Assembly (NCBI RefSeq): GCF_964204645.1
Contig: NC_134034.1
Span: forward strand, 14,079,962-14,143,961
DNA from: Tubulanus polymorphus
Taxonomy: Eukaryota; Nemertea; Palaeonemertea; Tubulaniformes; Tubulanidae
DNA length: 64,000 nt
Direction: 5' to 3'
The position numbers and the translations under genes are program-made. Under the pieces are notes generated by a model. It did no database searches. It was not told where the DNA came from and saw only the letters and a list, made by a program, of their open reading frames with translations. Shown here piece after piece: positions 58,517-64,000 of the stretch. Positions within the stretch are counted from its first letter, which is position 1; every line of letters starts with the position of its first letter.

Positions 58517-59334
58517 TGATGCCTCTACTTGCCTCCATTCGTCTGTGATATTGATGATGATGATGATCATCATCGGTTTCAGAAACAGATAATATTTAAA
58601 CTGTTCGTTTTTTCATTACTTTCTTGTTTATATTTCATGTTGAACTCTAGATGCAAAACCTAAACTGTGGATAGAAAAACCCCGTGAATAAACGAACTGC
58701 AGATTGGAGCGAACAATCTAATTTGTAAGTTTGAATTTTAGATTTGATATTTCTGCAGTTATTTCTCAGGAAAGAAAATCTTAGATTTGTTTATTATAGG
58801 TATCACTTCAACGTGTTCAACGGGAATTTTGATTCAGCACAGGAAAACAAGAATCACTCTTGGATTCAGCACAGGACAACAAGGAATCAGTGTTTCACAA
58901 TCAGACTTTTTTGGTTTCGCGCCGGACATCGGGAATCACTCTTGGATTCAGCATGACGTCAGGAATCACTATAGCCTATGTGGAAATTCAAGATAAGTTA
59001 CATTTATCTTTATTCATCGGTTGTTGAATTGATTTTAAGGGACCAATTTTATATTGTTTATTATAAACCATGTTTTGAAATGAAATCTCAGAAACCTGTT
59101 GCATTTATTCAATCATTTCAAATTTTTTTTGGTGAATATTTGGCTACAATCAGTTCATGATTGGGATTGTTATTTCATTAAGCGGGTTTACAGGTTTTCT
59201 AAATTGTGATCAACTCAAATGTTATTCTTAATCAATATGAAACTGGTTCTTGATGTCAATAATACAACTGTTATCAATCATGTTCCTTCGTGACAATCAG
59301 ATCATGTGTATCTTAAGAGTTAGAATTTCTGTAG

Positions 59335-59521
59335 ATTAAACTGCTGTACTTATTTCATACTGATTGTACAGTTACAGATACATGTAACATTGTGTACAGA
59401 TACAGAGTACAGATCACTGCATTACTTCATCTTGTAATTGAACAGTGATTTAATGTTCTCTCATCTTCATTAGATTCCCATCCGTCTAACTAAAACATCA
59501 GAACATTCAACTCACCTAACC
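59335..59521 (+). repeat. Left inverted-repeat arm (U4 copy)
   Basis: Complement of 63310-63507, abutting the longest G-rich tract of the window (59522-59840). Confidence 0.85.
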
Positions 59522-61254
59522 ACGGGGTTTGGGGAGGGTGGGTAGTGTTGGGGGGAGGGAAGGGGTAGAGGGAGGGAGGGAAGGGGTGGGGGACGGTGGG
59601 AGGGAAGGGATTTGGGAGGGAGGGTGGGAGGGATGGGGTGAGGGAGGGCGGGAGGGAAGGGGTGAGGGAGGGATGGGATTTGGGAGGGTGGGAGGGATGG
59701 GGTGAGGGAGGGTGGGAGGGATGGGATTTGGGAGGGTGGGAGTGATGTAGGGGTGCTGGTAGGACTTGGGAGGGTGGGAGGGATATAGGGGTGGTGGTAG
59801 GACTTTGGAGGGAGGGAGGGATATAGGGTGGGGCTTTAGGGTTTAGGTACAGGTACAGGTACAGGTGGTTTAGTCGTAGTTTTAGTCTTGAAGTTCAGGA
59901 TATTTCAGAAAATGTGTCCCATCTTTTTATTATTCTAAGAAAGGATTAATCATTATGAAACACGTGACTGCAACATGTCATGTTACAGTAAGCTGTATAA
60001 GCATCGGCCAATTGGACTCGTTCTATTTTACTGGTTGTTATTTCTATGAGACCCGGGTTTGATCCCCGGTGAGTGCGCACGTAATTTCACCCTCACTTCT
60101 CTCAATCGTTATGAGATAATTGCCCCAGATTTCTGAATTGGGACATTTCAATTTTTAGGGCCATTATTTAATGTGGTCAGGAATGAGAGATATTTTTTGA
60201 ATGATCACAAACTGCTCCTTGGCTCCGATCAAAACATGGTTTCATTAATAATCCAATGAAACAACAATCATACGTAATAATTACTGTTGATATCTGGCGG
60301 TTTACTGATACATTTCCAGCTGAAAGATGTATTTTCTTCTGTGCTATTTTAGAAATGGCTTTAAATACTGAGAACTGTATAGGACGACTTAGAAAATTGT
60401 TGACGAGAGTCGAGATGCAGTCACATTCATCGCTGCCTCCTCTTTTTTCTGCAGATTCTTAGACAGAGACCTACTCTTCATTTTTGGAAGAAGAGTATAG
60501 AACTCATTAGAATAAGTGATATGTTTTGTAATCAGTATATCACTATTCATAGATATCCTTAATAATTAGTTATCGTTTTCAAAAAGATGGGACACATTTT
60601 CTGAAATAAACTGTACAATTTTTAGGTGGGACAAAGATTGACACGGAGAGACTATTGTTCTATTATTATATTCATTTTAGAATAGGATAATATTCTATTT
60701 CTACCTGTGACTTATAATTCTATTCTAGACAGAATTTAAGGTGCTGCGAACTAATTATACTTCTATCAGGAAATATTTTACTGAATTTAAAAGCCGTAAA
60801 AACAGATGATATTCAACCAGATGTAGTTTTTACAGTTAAGCTACGGCAATCTTCCTACTACAATGAGACTCTGATAAAGCGGGGATATCTAGTGTATTTT
60901 GCCATTTTTCACGATCATATCAGTTTATGAAAGTTATTTCATCCTCCGCTGTTATTTAAAATATTATCAGCGCTCGATCAATTTGTCTGTTTATAGCTTT
61001 TAGACTTCGATCAATGCATCATTTTCCGGTAGACTCAAATTAGTCAGAATTATTTCAGTTTTTATCAATTAGTACAAGATTTTGAGCCCATTCAGTGTGA
61101 ACATAATTCTTCACTTTATTCTAGTGATGAGTGTTTAGTCCAATTCCCCTATTCAACATATGCAACGCTCAATTTCTCACGTTATTTGCTAATCAAACCA
61201 GAGCCATGAAACTGACTTACCTTTAACGAGGGTCATGAGCTATATTTACCCTCC

Positions 61255-61745
61255 GTGGTCACCAAATCAGAACCATAGACCAAACTTTGACTCTTTGGTC
61301 ACCAAAACAGGGCTATGAACCAAACTTTGACTCTTTGGTCACTAAACCTGAGCCATGAACCAAACTTTGACTCTTTGGTCACCAAAACAGGGCTATGAAC
61401 CAAACTTTGACTCTTTGGTCACTAAACCTGAGCCTTGAACCAAGCTTTGACTCTTTGGTCACCAAACCTGAGCCATGAACCAAACTTTGGCTCTTTGGTC
61501 ACTAAACCTGAGCCATGAACCAAACTTTGACTCTTTGGTCACCAAATCAGGGCTATGAACCAAAATTTGACTCTTTGGTCACCAAAACAGAGCTATGAAC
61601 CAAACTTTGACTCTTTGGTCACCAAAACAGAGCTATGAACCAAACTTTGACTCTTTGGTCACTAAACCTGAGCCATGAACCAAACTTTGACGTTTAGGTC
61701 ACTAAACCTGGGCTATGAACCAAACTTTGACGCTTAGGTCACTAA
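61255..61745 (+). repeat. 40-bp minisatellite, expanded in U4
   Basis: About twelve units in which 'aacagggctatgaa' and 'acctgagccatgaa' types alternate, implying duplication of pairs. Confidence 0.9.
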
Positions 61746-62065
61746 ACCAAGGCCATAAATGAAAGATTTAACGTTTTTTAAAGTTATTTCTGTTGCCTTC
61801 ATGACTCAATATTTGAGAATGGAACAAATGACGTAGTTAATGAAAGATTCATCTGTATCAGTGTTGCTGCTGGTGCTGCTGCAGCTGCTGCTGCTGCTGG
61901 TGGTGCAACTAACACAACCTTTTGCTGTTTGTCTCTAAAAGATTAAACTTGATCCCAGTCGGAACTGATGAGAATTTTAATGAGACGACAAATAAGGAAA
62001 AGCCATATGAAAAAATGTAAAGCGAATGCGTGAATAAAATAAAACAGCATGAAATGCTGATATAA

Positions 62066-62360
62066 AGAGTGGGGTCCGAGAGCAATTCGAAGGTTTAGTG
62101 TCCTGCACGCTTAGCGAGCGGGCAGGGGTCTATTCCTACCTCGACTCAAAAAAGATGAAATATAAAGAGAAGGGTCGAGAGCAATTCGAAGGTTTAGTGT
62201 CCTGCACGCTTAGAGGGCGGGCAGGGGTCTATTCCTACCTCGACTCAAAAAAGATGAAATATAAATAGAAGGGTCGAGAGCAATTCGAAGGTTAAGTGTC
62301 CTGCACGCTTAGCGAGCTCGCAGGGGTCTATTCCTACCTCAACTCATGCGCTAAAAATCA
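62066..62360 (+). repeat. 99-bp phrase, three copies, only in U4
   Basis: 'gagagcaattcgaaggttta' recurs at 62078, 62177 and 62276; the linker 'aaaaaagatgaaatataaa' is new. U1, U2'' and U3 have one copy each. Confidence 0.9.
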
Positions 62361-63309
62361 GAGAAAAGAGTAAAAACGAAAAATGGCAAATGAAGGAAAA
62401 ATGGCTGGAGTTTGATTTGTTCCACTGGGTTCAAGTGTTAACTTGAAAAGACAATCAAACAGATTATTTATGACGTATATATTTTGCATCAAAACATTGA
62501 TTAATAACTTTTATGAATAGGATTCCATAAACTACTTGCTTATATGAAACCTCTAGTAGAGAGTATTGAAATAGTCCACAATGGTTTCATTTAGTGACGT
62601 CATGTTGAATTGGTGAAGCAACATCAATAGCATTAATTGTTTTGATCTCAGCCATCATTCTTGTCCTTGGTTTGTGTTTGCCTTTCTCACAATATTTTGT
62701 GAGTGTGGAGGTTTGGTTCGGGCTTATTTCCTCGGTTCGCGTGAACCCTCCGTATACCTCCCCCTCCCTTACAACATTAAGTTCCTCGGGTTTGGTTTGA
62801 TGTTTTGTAGATGAAACCTCTACAACTCAAACTCGCATCATTTGATGAAATGAAATCTGTTTACAGACGACTGCTGCAACTTGTCGTGAAACTGAGATAT
62901 ATTGTGAATACTTATTAGAGGGAGTAGAAATAATAGGAATAATGTGATGAAATTGATAAAGAAATCATCTGTAAAAATGAAGCCATGTGATTTTCAAGAC
63001 CAACCCAGGCATATGATCATTTGAGGTCATCTGAATGCCTCCAAAATGTGTAGAGAAAGTATCTGTGAGTCCCATCAATGATGCAATTGATTAAGGATTT
63101 TGATTTATAAATGAAATTGATATGATCGTGAAAAATGGCAAATCGTTTTGTAGTTATTGTACAGATGAGTGGTGTGTGAAGAGGAGACAAGAGAGTTAAG
63201 GAGGCATGATGGGAGGGCATTGAGGGAGGGCTAGGTGGGAGGGCTTTGAGGGTGGGCCAGGTGGGAGGGCGGGAGGGAAGGGGTCTGGGAGGGGAGGGTC
63301 GGGTCGGGA

Positions 63310-63507
63310 GGTTAGATGAGTTAAAATGTTCTGATGTTTTAGTTAGATGGATGGGAATCTAATGAAGATGAGAGAACATTAAATCACTGTTCAATCACAG
63401 GATGAAGTAATGCAGTGATCTGTACTCTGTATCTGTACACAATGTTACATGTATCTGTAACTGTACAATCAGTATGAAATAAGTACAGCAGTTTAATCTA
63501 CAGAAAT
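63310..63507 (-). repeat. Right inverted-repeat arm (U4 copy)
   Basis: Complement of 59335-59521. Confidence 0.85.
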
Positions 63508-63744
63508 CCTGTACTGTTTCTGTCTGATTGATTGATAATTTGAGATGTTACATTCTGCTCTATTGTCACTGATTATTGTTTCTTTTTCTTTTCAGAATGA
63601 AATGAATGCAATAGAATTTACTATTTAAACAGGCTCATTTAAGGTAAGTATAAAACTGGTAATGAATTTCTCCACAGAATTCTTCACAGTCTCTGTTGAT
63701 ATTTTGAATTATTTTTGAACTAAAAATTACTGTTTTACTCTCAG

Positions 63745-64000
63745 TTACAGGATGAGATACACACCGCAGCAGCAGCAGCAACAGCAGCACTGGCAGTACC
63801 CGCAGTACCAGCACCATGCAGCAACAGCGCCACCACCAGCTGCAACAGCAGCACTGGCAGTACCTGCAGTACCAGCACCATGCAGCAACAGCGCCACCAC
63901 CAGCTGCAACAGCAGCACTGGCAGTACCCGCAGTACCAGCACCATGCAGCAACAGCGCCACCAGCAGCTGCAACAGCAGCACTGGCAGTACCCGCAGTAC
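63745..64000 (+). CDS. 64-bp-repeat exon, U4 copy, runs off the window
   Basis: The ATG at 63752 is followed by the same 'RYTP', Gln run and 'HWQYPQYQHH' as in U1, and the frame is open to the window end through at least 3.7 copies. With the U1 copy it is one of two uninterrupted versions. Product unknown; the repeat may not be translated. Confidence 0.25.

Larger units (their letters stand above)
54532..64000. repeat. Unit U copy 4 (U4), continues past the window
   Basis: Matches U3 up to the 64-bp minisatellite. Differences: a 962-bp duplication of last exon, SINE and 33-bp repeat (55419-56380 versus 56381 onwards), a larger 40-bp array, and three copies of a 99-bp phrase (62066-62360). 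Confidence 0.9.

Overview
The window is eukaryotic, and almost certainly from an animal. It shows U2-type splice sites, AATAAA polyadenylation signals, tRNA-derived SINEs, many short inverted-repeat transposons (MITEs), hAT-like elements, a LINE 3' fragment and TTAGGG-type motifs. The A+T-rich base composition and the element mix suggest a marine invertebrate, perhaps a mollusc or other lophotrochozoan; this guess rests on general appearance only. No prokaryotic operon, rRNA, true tRNA gene or CRISPR array is visible. Long ORFs are scarce, and most of the open frames lie inside tandem repeats.

Layout. Two duplicated modules make up most of the sequence. Module A (about 2.2-3 kb) occurs at 1-120 (tail), 121-3083, 4640-6872, 6873-7205 (partial), 23651-26370 and 26371-26855 (partial). 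The larger unit U (about 12.2 kb) occurs as U1 7206-19620, a 3'-truncated copy U2' 19621-21785, a 5'-truncated and interrupted copy U2'' 27447-28040 plus 32837-42371, U3 42372-54531, and U4 54532 to the window end. U3 and U4 are offset by about 12,160 bp. Between the two halves of U2'' lies a satellite-rich block: a GTATC pentanucleotide array, a 205-bp satellite, an 18-bp minisatellite, and two copies of an 847-bp hAT-like element.

Each full U unit has the same order: tRNA-like ~80-bp repeats with a 178-bp foldback MITE; a decayed last exon of an unidentified membrane protein with poly(A) signals; a tRNA-SINE with telomere-like motifs; a 33-bp minisatellite; an inverted pair of tRNA-like sequences; an 82-bp repeat; a ~198-bp inverted repeat enclosing ~3.8 kb with a 40-bp minisatellite; then a chain of plausible exons on the + strand containing a 64-bp CAG-rich minisatellite and ending at AATAAA.

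Gene content is modest and uncertain. The best candidates are a three-exon 55-residue reading frame in U1 that is broken in U2 and U3, a minus-strand first exon with a promoter-like upstream region present only in U1, and the membrane-protein exon, which is longest in U4. None could be assigned to a known family. The most striking observations are structural: the 64-bp exon repeat that stays open while cycling through three frames, a palindrome whose centre is flipped between two A copies, and insertion/deletion differences that let the duplications be ordered in time. I did not find a convincing new multi-gene system.
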